A stretch of DNA of 64,000 bases, taken from the NCBI GenBank assembly GCA_045110315.1, contig JBGCFY010000134.1:12286-76285 (forward strand), written 5' to 3'. Origin of the DNA: CALFBG01 sp045110315 (lineage in GTDB: Bacteria > Bacteroidota > Bacteroidia > Chitinophagales > Saprospiraceae). Shown one piece after another: positions 1 through 13,500 of the stretch. Within the stretch, counting starts at the first letter, position 1. Each line of letters starts with the position of its first letter. The notes below the pieces were generated by a model, which saw only the letters and a program-made list of their open reading frames with translations, made no database searches and was not told the origin of the DNA. A program made the translations under genes and the position numbers.

Positions 1-3000
1 TACCGCTAAGAAACGATCTAAGGCTTGATAATCTATCAGTCCTGTTAAACCATAATCTGCCACCGTATATTCAATCGTCTCTTTAGCTTGGCAATATTTG
101 ATCAATTTCGTTAAGTTTAATACAAATCTTTTTGCCAATTTTTCGATCGTCTCTTCGTGATAGTGCAGCGTAGTGTACGACCAAGACATATTTAATTGCT
201 GTGCAGCAACAGCACAGTTTAATTCTAATTTATTTTCAAAAATAAAATCTTTACCAATACTTTCCCCTACCGATTCTTTTGCTGGACTTAACCACGGATT
301 ATCATTGACTAAATTATCTAGTTGACCTAAGTAGTTAAAGGTGATATCCCAAGGTTTAACGCTAGCAGAAGCTTCATTTTTATAATATTGCAAAACACCA
401 TATCCAATACCTTTATCAGGAATTGTTCTTAGTTGACCTTTCACTGCTTTAAGTAACTTATCCATCCCATCTTCATTCCTGTTACTTTTCTCAATGGACA
501 ACGAAACGGGATATAAATTAGTAAACCAGCCAATGGTATTACTTAAATCAAGCAAGGGCAAAACGTCCTCTCTTCCGTGACCTTCCAACCCGACCGTAAT
601 CTGATTTTCTCCTGACCATTCGCTGATGGTTTGTACCAATGCGCTTAATAAAATATCGTTGATTTCAGTTTGATAAGCTCGATTCACTTCTTTTAATAAT
701 GCCGTCGTGAGCGATGCAGATAAGTCTACAGTAAACGCTTTCACAGACTCCATCGTTACGGGCACATCTACTGCGGGTACAATATCCGTTGGCAATGGAC
801 TGAAATCGTTTTGAACCTTAGTCCAATATTTTTCTTGCGCTAGCATTCGTGGAGACTCACTCAATGCTTTTAAGCCGGTGGTCCATTCTCGGTAGGCGCT
901 AGACTTGAGTCCCAACTGGATAGTTTCGCCCTCACTGGCTGCTTGCAATCCAAGTGCAAGATGCTCCAATAATATTCTCCAAGAGACACCATCAATCACA
1001 AGGTGATGAGCGACAATAAATAGACGATTATCTTTTTCATTAGCTGGTGTTTTAATCCAAACAACTTTAAAATGTCTTCCTTTTTCTATGGTGACCGATT
1101 GTTGTGCCGTTTCACAAACTGCTTTGATGCGCTCCGACAAATCTGTTTCGTCCATCCTTGCAACCTCACTCCAATCTACTACTTCCAAACTATTAAAAGG
1201 AGCGTGATAGTCTTGCTCCCAAGAATCTGCAGTCTGGTGATACACGAAGCGTAACGCATCGTGCTGGGCAACAATGGCATTGAGTGTAGCTTGTAAAGTT
1301 TCTAATTCCACCGCAGCGTTGAGGTTCAACAATGCCGCCTGATTGAATTGAACCGTGGCTGCATTTGGCTTTGCTAAAAACCATTTTTGAATCGGAAGTA
1401 AGCTTGCACTGCCCGATAAGATTCCTTGTTCTCCAGTTACTACCGCTTTAGCATCTTCAATCTTCGCTGCTAATTGCGCAATCGTTTGGTGCTCAAAAAG
1501 ATCTCTTGTATGTAAAGGATAACCTGCTTGTTTGACGCGACTAACCACTTGAATCGTGATAATAGAGTCTCCACCTAATTCAAAGAAATTATCGTGTATA
1601 CTAATACTTTCTACTTGTAATAAATTACTCCAAACCGTTGCCAACATTTTTTGCAAATCCGTCTGAGGCGCTACGAACTCATTTGTTCGTTCCTTTTCAA
1701 AATTGGGTTCAGGTAAGGATTTTCGATTGATTTTCCCATTGGCAGTCAACGGTAACTCCGCTAATTCGATGTAAATCGCTGGCACCATATATTCTGGTAA
1801 TTCAGCTTTTAAATAAGCAATTAAAGCTGTTTTGTCTAGTCCCGTAGTTTCTCCCGACTTCAATGGCACAGCGTAAGCGACTAACCGTTTATGACCATTT
1901 GCATCCGACCTTGCCAATACGACTGCTTTGTCAAGCAATCCAGACTGCTGCATCGCATTTTCTATTTCGCCTAATTCAATTCGATGTGCTCTAATTTTTA
2001 CTTGATGATCTATTCTACCAACAAAAGCTAAACTTCCATCGGGTAACCAATATGCTAAATCTCCTGTTTTATATAACCGAGCATTATCTTCTATCGAAAA
2101 TTTATCGGTAATAAACCTTTCTTCCGTTAATTCTGGTCGATCTAAATAAGCTTTTGCCAATCCTGCTCCACCAATGTATAATTCTCCGATTACCCCCGGC
2201 GGTACCAAGTGTCCTGATTGGTCTAATAAATAAATTTTTACATTATGAATAGGCTTCCCAATCAGTGGCGACCGCGTTTGATCAATCGCTTGTAATTCGT
2301 AAATTGTCGTGACAACCGTACTTTCCGTAGGACCATAATTATTGAGGATTCGATACGATAAACCGGTAATATCAATCGGTCCAAGACTATCTCCACCCGT
2401 TAATAAATACTTTAAATCTAAAGCTACATTTCTTGTAATCTTTACCATTTCGGATACCAAAACTGTTGGAACGAAACTATGGGTAATTTCATTTTCTTGG
2501 TAAAACCTTACGAGCTGATCGGGCGCAACTCTTACTTCTTCTGGTAAAATATACAAACTTCCTCCTGCCGCTAAATAAGGCCAAATTTCTACAATCGAAG
2601 CATCAAATCCAACGCCTGCCACGAGTGTTGACCGACTGGCTGCCGTTACTTCGTATTGATCCCAGTGCCAGTGAATTAAATTTACTAAAGGTCGATGTGG
2701 AACCAAAACGCCTTTGGGTTGTCCCGTTGAACCAGAAGTGTAAATCACGTAGGCGATATCCGTTGCCGTTGCAGGACTTGAGCTATTAATTGGTGCAACA
2801 GAAACTGATGCTGTATTTTCTATAAAGATAACTTCCACCGCTCCCTTTGGCAATTTACTTTCGTAAGCAAGGGTTGAAATCAGATGCGTCGCCTGTGTAT
2901 CCTTTAAAATAAACTCAATCCGCGAGCTTGGATATTGTGGGTCAAGGGGAACATAGCTTGCTCCTACTTTCAAAATAGCCAACATACTTATAATTAAATC

Positions 3001-4559
3001 GACTGAACGATCTAAACAAATCGGCACCAAGGTATTCGCTTGTACACCTTGCTGAATCAAACTTTGTGCAACTTGGTTGGCGCGACGATCTAAGGCACTG
3101 TAAGTGAGGGTTTCTGTTTCTGATACAACCGCAGGTAAATTTGGCGTTTTAGCAATCTGAGTTTCAACTAACCCTAATAACGTTTGATCTTCTGGATACG
3201 TTTTCTCGCTTGCATTAAACTCTTCGATTAATATTTTTTGCTCCGCTGCGTCCAATATTTCTAGCTCGCTAATCAGGCTAGCGGGATCGGCCAAGACGTT
3301 CGCTAATAGCGTTTCAAAATGCCCTACCATTCGTTGAATTGTAGCTGGCAAAAATAAATCACTGCCATATTCGACGTTCAAGTTTAAAGTTTTTCCTGTA
3401 TCAATCACATTGAAACTCAATTCGAATTTTGCCATTGCTTGTTCAAATGCGAGTGGCTTCATCGTTAAATCTGATAAAGATATTTCCGCATCGTCTTTCG
3501 CATGGTCAACGGTAAAAACGACTTGAAATAATGGATTCCGGCTACGATCTCTGGTTGTTACTAAACGATCTACTACTTTTTCGAAAGGTACTTCTTGATG
3601 CTCATAAGCGGCAAGCGTATTCTTTTTAACCTCCTGCCAAAATTCATTAATCGTTTTGGTAGCATCGACGGATGTTCTTATGGCTAGCGTATTGACAAAG
3701 AAACCAATTAGTGGTTCCAGTTCTCCTTGGGTTCGATTAGCAATTGGCGTACCGACGCAAATATCATTTTGTCCTGTGTATTTATATAATAAAACCTTAA
3801 AGACAGACAAGAGTAACATATACAAAGTCAAGTCTTCTTGCTGAGCTAATTTTCGCAAGTCAGCGGCGAGTCTTTCGTTAAGAACAAAATGTTCATGACC
3901 ACCACTGGTACTTTGGATCGCAGGTCGCGTAAAATCAGTTAGTAAATCTAGTGGTTCTAGATTCGCTAATTGTGTTTCCCAGAAAGAAAGTTGCTGATCC
4001 AATCGTTCGGGGTTCAAATAGCTACGTTGCCAAATAGCAAAGTCTGCATACTGAATTGCTAATCTCGGTAAATTTGCGGATACCTTCGCTTTTGCTGCTT
4101 GATAGAGTGCTTGTAATTCTGCCAAGAAAATTGGCTCCGACCAACCATCCGAAGCAATGTGATGCATTACGATCACTAATACCTGTGCTCCTCCTTCCTG
4201 AGTAATCAAACTCACTCGTAATAGAAAATCATTCGATAAATCAAATGCTTGATTTAGTTCTTCCTCAATGTAATTTTCAAGCGCCGATGCGGTTAATTCT
4301 TCGGAGACAAAGTTTAGTTCCCACGGTCGATCGTTAAGTTCAACGACTTCTTGATAAGCGATTCCAGCTTCCGTTTTATAAACTGTCCGTAGTACTTCGT
4401 GTCGTTCCAAAATGGCAACAAAAGCTGCTTGCAAAGCAACGGGATCAACCGTACCTCCTAATTCAAAGACCATTGGAATATGGTAATGAGTACTTCCTTC
4501 CAGTTGATCAATAAACCATAAGCGTTCTTGCGCAAACGAGAGCGGAATATGTGCAGGTC
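1..4559 (-). other. NRPS4 module 7: C-A-T-E, predicted D-leucine; sequence runs off the window
   Basis: An LCL-type C domain (LSFAQERLWF near 4540, MHHIASDGWSEPIF near 4150) is followed by an A domain with A4 FDASIVEIW near 2610. The 278 position is Phe (ITHSFVPT) and A5 reads NNYGPTESTVV. Pocket DAVFLGNVV differs from the leucine code DAWFLGNVV only at 239. T domain LGGDS is near 1580. The E domain (about 1400-60) has HHLVIDGVSW. The window ends in the E-to-C linker (ADYGLTGLIDYQALDRF), so a further module with a DCL-type C domain is expected. Confidence 0.87.
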
Positions 4560-7500
4560 TGATCGCTTTTTCAATAGTCACCGACTGAGATTGTTGTTGT
4601 TCGGACAAGACTTTTGCTAACGCAGCAACGGTCGGATGAGCAAAAAGTGTTGCAATTTTCAACTCTTTCCCTAAAGTTTTTCGGATCGCAGAAACGAGAC
4701 GCGTTGCGAGTAATGAATGTCCTCCAAGTTCGAAGAAGTTATCCGCTACCCCTACTTTTTCCACGTTCAACAAATTCGCCCAAATTGCTGCTAATTCTTT
4801 TTCTGCAGCATTACGAGGTGCAAGATATTTTCCAGATCGCAAAGCAGTGAAGTCTGGTTGTGGTAAAGCTTTTTTATTAATTTTCCCATTGGGCGTCAGC
4901 GGTAAAGCTGCTAACTCCACCAATAAGGAAGGCAACATATATTCTGGTAACTGTGCTTTCAAGTATGCTTGAATTTCTTGGCGCGTCGTGTCGCTAAACT
5001 CCTCTTCCGAAACAACGTAAGCGATCAATCGAGGGTCACCATTGATGTCTTGATGTGCGATCACAACGCACTGTGCTACAGCCGTAGCTTGTTGCAGTAC
5101 CGTTTCGATTTCTCCAATTTCAATCCGGTACCCTCTAATTTTTACTTGATTATCAATCCGGCCTAAGTACTCTAAATCTCCATTGGGCAACCATTTTGCG
5201 AGATCGCCCGTACGATATAATTTTCCATCTTCCGACAACGGATGATCAATAAACCTTTCTGCGTTGAGCTTACGACGATTTAAGTAACCGCGTACCACTC
5301 CCGCTCCAGCAACGTACAACTCTCCTAAGACGCCAATGGGGGAAAGCGATTTGCTCGTATCCAATAAATAACAGCGTAAGTTAGGAAGTGATTTTCCAAT
5401 GTTACTAATTCCTAAACGGATATCTTTTGCCGTAAGTTCTTTGTACGTTACGTGTACCGTTGTTTCGGTAATTCCGTACATATTGATCAATTTACAATCC
5501 GTATAGCGTTCTGACCAAGCCTGTAATTTACTTGGACTTAAGGCTTCACCTCCAAAAATTACGTAGCGTAAATTCGTTGTAGCTTGCTGTGCTAAATACG
5601 TTTCTTGTAAAAGATAAAAAGCACCTGGCGTTTGATTTAAAACAGTTACTTTTTCTTTTACCAATAAATCTGCAAAAGCGGAAGTATCTCTGGCAATTGC
5701 TTTGGGAACGACGATTAGTTTTCCTCCGTGTAATAAGGCTCCAAAAATTTCCCATACCGAAAAGTCGAAGCAAAAAGAGTGAAACATTGTCCAAACGTCT
5801 TCTGACCCAAAATCGTATGTTTCTGGTTTATGTCGGAATAGACTTACCACGTTACAGTGTTCTACTAAAACTCCTTTTGGTAAACCTGTTGAACCTGAAG
5901 TATAAATAATATATGCTAAATTTCCTGCCGCGAGCTTAGTTGTTGGCTTACTCACTGACTCTTTTTGTAAATTCCCCCAAAAGGAAGTCACGAAAAGTAA
6001 TTCTACGTCTACGAGTTCCGTTAATAATGTTCGATGTGCTTCGTTGGTAATCACCAACTGCGCATTGCTATCATCTAGTATATAATTGATTCTTTCTTTA
6101 GGATACGTTGGATCAATGGGTACGTAGGCGCCGCCTGCTTTCAAAATTCCCAGAATAGAAATAATCATTTCGATGGAAGGTTCAATACACAAAACAACGA
6201 GTGTATCTTCTTTAACATCTTTACCACGTAGGTAATTGGCTAATTGATTAGCACGTTCATCTAATTCCAGATAACTCAAGGCCGTTCCCTCAAAATCAAC
6301 TGCCAAATTTTCGGGTGTAAACCTTACTTGTCTTTCAAAGAGATCGACGATGGTATCCGTTTTAGGATAAATAATCTTTTTAGGATTAAAAGATTCCAAG
6401 ATTTGCTTTTCTTCTGCGGCGCTCAACATTTGTAGCTGATCAATCCGTACAGAAGTATTTTGTACAACGCAGGCGAGTAATAATTCAAAATGAGCCTGCA
6501 TTCGTTCGATCGTCTCCGGTAAAAACAAATCTGTGTTGTACTCAATTAATGCTACAATTCCACTTTTGTTTTGTGTCAATTGAAAACTTAAGTCAAACTT
6601 CGCAGTATCTTGTTCAAAAGGCGCTGGTGTAATTTTTAAGCCTCCCAATGCCAAATTGACCGCTTCGGTTTGATTTTCCAAACTAAATAAAACTTGGAAT
6701 AAGGGTGTTCTACTACGATCTCGATTATAAGCTAAACGATCTACAATTTTCTCGAATGGTACGTCTTGATTATTATAAGCTTCTAAACTGGTTGCTTTCA
6801 CTTGTGCCAACAAAGTTTTAAAAGCAGGATTATTACTCAAATCGCTTCGCAGGGCTAGTGTATTCACGAAGAACCCGATTAGGGGCTCAATCTCTGTTTG
6901 TACTCTATTTGCCACTGGGCTACCCACACAAATATCTTCTTGTCCACTATATTTATACAATAAAACTTTAAAAACGGACAACAATAACATATACAAGGTT
7001 ACTTCCTCTTGTTGCGCGAGTGCTTGTAATTGTGTTGATAGATTAGGATCAATATCAAACTGTAAAACTTTTCCTGTGTTTCGTTGAATGGCAGGTCGTT
7101 TGAAATCTGTGGGTAGATTAAGCGGAGCTACACCTTGTAATTGTTGCTCCCAATATGCTAATTTTTCTTCCAGTATGCTTCCTTCCAAATACTCTTTTTG
7201 CCAAATGGCATAATCTGCATACTGAATAGCTAAGGGTGCTAAATCAAGTTTTTGTTTTGCTTTTCTTGCTTCGTAGAAAGCAGCAAATTCTTCGACGAAT
7301 ATTGGTACAGACCAACCGTCCGCAGCAATGTGATGCAATACAATTAGTAGGTAGTGTTCCGTCGCCGAAATTTGAAATAATTCTGCTCGTATCGTAAAGT
7401 CATTTGCAAGATTAAATGGACGATTGATGGTAGCTTCACAAAGTTCCGCTAAACTTGTTACCGAACAATCCTGTCGTTGCATCGTCCAACTTCGATCGGT

Positions 7501-10500
7501 GCTCTCCATTACCCATTGGCTAAGCTCTCCAGTTTCATTTTCGTAATAAACCGTTCTTAAAATTTCGTGCCGTTCAATGATTGCTTGAAAAGCTTCTTCC
7601 AGTGCCTCTACTTCCAAGTCTCCCGTTAATTTAAACAAAGCAGGAATGTGGTAGTGTAAACTTCCTTCTAATTGGTCGATGAACCATAATCGTTCTTGTG
7701 CGAACGATAACGGAATCGTTGTTGGTCGTTTTTGATTTGAAATTTTAGGAATTTGAGCATGTACCTTTTGCTGGCTAATATACTGTGCTAAATCTTCAAT
7801 TTTATTGTAAACAAAAAGATCGCGAATCGAAAGCGCTACGTCAAACGCTGAGCGAATCGCAGCGACTAAGCGCATTACTAATAAAGAATGTCCACCAAGG
7901 TCAAAGAAGTTATCCCGAATACCAATTTGCTCTAATTGCAATAAGTTTTTCCAAATATTTACCAAGCTATTTTCCATCGCATTCCTCGGCGCCAAATAGT
8001 GTCGAGCGACTAAAGAGTTTGCATCTGGTACGGGTAATTTTTTTCGATCAATTTTACCATTAGCACTTAGCGAAAACCCGGGAACCTCAATTATCATCGA
8101 GGGAATCATGAAGGCGGGTAATTTACTTTTCAAATATCGCTTCAAAGCCTTCTCATCAAAAGATTGCTCGGGACGGACGTAAGCCAGTAATTGTTTGTTG
8201 CCCGTATGATCTGCATTTGCAATGACGACACATTGTGCCACTAATTTTGATTGCTGGAGTACGGCTTCGATTTCTCCTAACTCAATTCTATACCCTCGAA
8301 GTTTGATTTGGTCATCAATTCTACCTAAGTATTCGATTTCTCCATTCGGTAACCAACGTGCAAGATCACCCGTTCGATAAAGCTTACCATAATCTCCTTT
8401 TCCATATGGATTATCAATAAATTTTTCTGCCGTCAAGGCTTCATCTCCAATGTATCCCAAAGATAAACCAGGTCCTGCCAAGCATAATTCACCGTAGCAA
8501 GCCAAGGGAGCTAAGCTCGTACGATTCGGATGCAAGATATAAGTTTTGGTATTACCAATCGGTTTACCAATACTATTGTGTTTCAATGAAAGTTGATCCA
8601 AATCATCAATGCGGTGCGTAGTTGCGAAGGTGGTAGATTCCGTTGGACCGTATCCATTAATAAAAACTAATTCTTGGTGGGTCGTCAATAATTGTTGTAC
8701 GCGCGTTGCATTGATGCTGTCTCCTCCCGAGAGCAAATATTTTAATCCTTTGAAAAAAGGCAAATAGTTCTCAACGGCTAAATGAAACAAACCTGCTGTC
8801 AACCATAAAGTATTTACACCTTCACTTTTTAACTCCTCCGAGATTCCTTCTAAGGATTTTAATTCAGGACTGGCAATGACTAATGTACCGCCCTTTAGCA
8901 AAGCACCCCAAATTTCAAAAGTAGAAGCATCAAAAGAAATTGGTGCGTATTGATACAAGATGGTTTTTTCGTCTAAGAAATTAAGACTACGATTAAAGAT
9001 CAAGCGCACTACGGACTGATGCTTAATGAGTACCCCTTTAGGCTTTCCGGTAGACCCCGAAGTATACATGACGTAAAGCTTGCTCTTCGCATTTAAGGAC
9101 AAAGGAAGTTTTTGCTTAGAAGCTTCGTTAATTTTCAACCAATCATATTCTACCTGAATGATAGAGAGATTTTCTTTACCTGCAAAAATTTCAGTATAGG
9201 CTTTATTACAAATTACAAACTTAGCCTGTGCATTATCAATCATATAGTTAATGCGTTCCTGAGGATAATCCGAAGCGATTGGCAAATAGACACCACCCGC
9301 TTTTAGAATTCCTAAAATGCTAATCACCATTTCTAGGGAACGATCAATACAGATTCCGACTAAGGTTCCTTCTTGCACACCTTCGTTGCGTAGGTAGTGC
9401 GCCAATTTATTAGCCAATTTATTTAAAGCACAATAGCTTAATTTTTTCCCACCACAAACTAAAGCTGTTTTCTTCGGATTGGCTTTGACCTGCGCTTCGA
9501 ATAGATCTACTAAGTTGTGCCCCAGCGGATAATCTTCAACCGTATCATTAAAATCTACTAACAATTGAGCTTTCTCTACTGGAGAAAGTAATTCCAAGGC
9601 TGATAACTGATCTTTTCCTTTCGTAACAATTTCGTGTAAAACAAGCTCAAAATGTTGTTTCATCATTGCTACATAATCCGCCGCTAACAATTGATCATTG
9701 AAACTAAATTTAATTTTCAATTGATTTTTCAAACTTACCATTAACGTCAAGAGGTAATTCGTTTGCTCTTTGACCGCTACTTCGTCCATATCCAACAACC
9801 AATCTTCCGTACCTAACATTTGCGTCGGGTAATTTTCGTAGACCATCAAGCTATCAAAAAAGTCACCTTGTACTCCCGACCATTGTTGGACTTCATTCAA
9901 GGCAACATATTGGTATTCTCTTGCCGCAGTATGTCCTTTTTGCAAATCAGTAAGGTACGCTTGAATGGAATCAAAATTGGCTAAATTAACGCGTAAAGCT
10001 AAGGTGTTAATATATAATCCAACACGCTCTTCTGCACCCGCCAAATCAGTTGGTCTTCCCGATACGGTAACCCCAAAAACAACATCTTGACTTGCTGTGT
10101 AATTGGCTAATAAAATAGCCCAAACTCCTTGTACTAAAGTATTTACCGTTAAGTGATTTGCTTGCGCGAAGTTTTGTATTTCTTGCGTAAATGTCTCTTC
10201 AAAAGTGAGGCTGATTTCGCTTAAGCTCGTAGCACCTTTATTTCTATCTTTTTTATTATCAACAAATGGCAATAAACTTGGCGTAGCAAAACCCTGCAAA
10301 TAGTTTTTCCAGAAATCAGCCGCGGCAAATTTATCTTGTGCCTGTACGTATTGTATATAATCTTCAAATTTTTCTTGCGCGCGTGTGGGCAAGGCGACGC
10401 CTTGACTAAAGGCTTTGTAATAGCTAAGTAAGCGTTCGAGTAAGATTGAAGTAGACCATCCATCTAATAAAATATGATGGAACGTCCAGATCATTTTATA

Positions 10501-13500
10501 CTGACTAGAGAGTTTTACTAAGCGAATCCGCATTAATGGTGCAACACTGAAGTCAAAACCTGCTTGGTAATCCTCCGCTAAATAATCAGCTAAACGAATG
10601 GCTTGTTCCGCTTCGCTAAATTCACTAAAATCTACCACCGCAAAATCTAAGTCTACTTCTCGATAAACGACTTGTACCGGTATACTCAATTCGTGGTAGA
10701 AAAATGCGGAGCGCAAAATAGTATGATCTTGCAAAATTGCCGACCAAGCGCGTTGCAAAGCAATCAGGTCAATTTGATTGGCTAAGTTAAAACTAAGTTG
10801 TTCTTTGTAGGCTACTGCTTCATCGTCAAACAAGCCATGAAATAACATTCCTGCTTGTAAAGGACTTAAAGGGTAAATCGCATCAATCTGCGTACTCCGT
10901 AGCTTTCCGTTTTCTTCTCTTGTATTTAAAAATTGGTCTAAGGCGCGATAGTCAATACTCGCTGGTAAACCATAATCACTTACCGTTTTTTCAGTATCAG
11001 GTTTCGCTTGACAATGCTGAATCAAACTCGTTAAGTCATTGAGATATGTTTTTGCTAGATCAGCAATTGTCTCCGACTTGTATTGCGTTGTCGCATAGTC
11101 CCATGTAAGTTGTAAAGTACCCGCACTCACTTCTGCGCCGATGACAAACTGATGAGCAAAGGAAAAATCCGAAGCCGTATCTGCACCAGCACTTTCTTCC
11201 GCCATTTCAAACCAAGGACTATCACTGACTACGTTATCAAGCTGCCCCATGTAATTAAATAAAATGCTTGCTGCGGGATGTGCTAATTTCTTGCGAACAT
11301 TTTGGTCAGGATGCAAATATCGCAACGCACCATAAGCCATGCCCTTTTCAGGAATAGCTCTCAACTGAGCCTTAACTGATTTAATAAGATCCCCGAGACT
11401 CATTTCCGTTTCCAACGAAAGCGCAACGGGATACAAATTAGTAAACCAACCAACAGTATTGCTCGTATCTATATCGGTAAAAAGTGCTTCTCTGCCGTGT
11501 CCTTCTAAGCCAATGACAACTTGATTTTGTGTTGACCAGCGTGTAATAGTTTGCGCCAAAGCAGCCAACAATAAATCGTTAATTTCAGTGTGATAACTTT
11601 GGTTTGCTTCGCGCAAAAGTGCTTCCGTTACATCTGCATCTAAGCTTAAGCTGTAACGAGCAACCTCTTGCTGTGTCTGGGGTTCCGCCGTAGTGAAATC
11701 AACGGGTAATTCAGCCGTTACTTTACTGAGGTTTTCCCAATAGCTCAACTGTGCCATTGCTTGCGAGCTCGTTGCATAATTTTGTAATGCGGCCGTCCAT
11801 TGACGGAAAGAGCTCGTTTTTACTCCTAGGTCAATTTTTTGATTATTATATAACGCAAATAAAGCTGTTTCTAAATGATCTAATAAAATTCGCCAAGAAA
11901 CACCATCAACGACAAGGTGGTGAATAACTAGCAACAAGCGATCTTGTGATTCAAAGTCAGGGGTTTTGATCAAAACAGCTTTCATCAATTCTCCCTTTTC
12001 TAGGTTTAGACTTCGCTGATATTGATTGCTTACTTTGGTAGTCGAAGTAGCTAAATTTTCTGCTGTTGTAGTCGCTGTCAAATCAACAATTTCCAAATTA
12101 ATGGAAGGCTCTCCGTAGCGTTGGGTTGTATCTTGGTAACGGAAATTCAACGCATCGTGATGTACTGCTATCGCTTTAATGGCTTGTCTCAATAAATCTT
12201 CCTCCAAGCTTTTCTTCGTTGCCAATAAAATTCCTTGGTTGAAATGTTCGGGCGTTGCCGTAGTTTGATCAAAAAACCAATGTTGGATGGGTAATAAGGC
12301 TGCTGTTCCCGTCAATGCACCTTGTTCCGCAATAACTTGATGCTTGGACTTTTGGATCGCTTGGGCTAATTGGTGAATGGTTTGGTGTTCAAAAACATCT
12401 TTTGGTAGTAAATGATATCCTGCTTTTTTGATTCGACTCACCAACTGAATCGTGACAATAGAATCTCCACCGAGTTCGAAGAAATTATCGTGAATCCCAA
12501 TCGGACTACGTTTTAAAAGCTGCTCCCAAATGATAATTAAGCTTCCTTCCAGTTCGTTTTTTGCTTCCGCAAAATCTGCTGTAGAGGAAACCGTTGGTTC
12601 CAACTTTGCCAATTCCTTTTTATCTATTTTACCATTGGCATTCAACGGTAACGCCGCAAGTGGCAAAATGGTCGTTGGGATCATGTATGCGGGTAACTTC
12701 GTTTTTAGCGTAGCTCCCAAATTTTCTGTTGTATAATTTTCTTTCGCTACGACGTAAGCTGTTAATTGTGGTCTTCCTTGAGCATTTTCTTGGTATAATA
12801 CGGCACAAGTATCCACCGAAATTTCATTCTGAATTGCCGTTTCAATTTCTCCTAGTTCAATTCGGTATCCGTTGACTTTTACTTGATCATCTACTCGACC
12901 CACAAATTCGATATTCCCGTCGGGTAACCAACGTACTAAATCTCCCGTTCGATAAACCTTATTCCCCTTGGATTGAGGAAGCTTAACGAAACGTTCTGCC
13001 GTCAAATCTGTACGATGTAAATATCCTCTCGTTACCCCAGCACCTCCAAGGTAAAGCTCCCCTACTGTACCGATGGGTGACCGATTTAATTGTTTGTCTA
13101 AAACGTAAACTTGCGTATTTGCGACTGGCTTGCCAATGGGTAAACTTGCACCTTGAAAAACCGTTTGGGCGGACACTTTAAATTGTATTGCCGTAATGCT
13201 CGTTTCCGTCGGACCGTACTCATTATAAAAATCGTGATAATAAGCCCACTCATTCGCTAAATCAATACTACATTTGTCTCCACCGGAAATGACACGCTGT
13301 AAGGCAGCATATTTTTTCACGGGAATGGTACGCAATAAACTCGGTACCGTATGCAAATGTGTAATTTTTTGTGTTTGAATATAGTTGGATAGTGCTTCTG
13401 CGTCTAAGAGTACCGTTTTTGCGATAAGATGTAAAGCAGCTCCGCTTAATAAGGCTAAGAAAATCTGTTCTACCGAAGCATCGAAAGCGATGTTAGACAG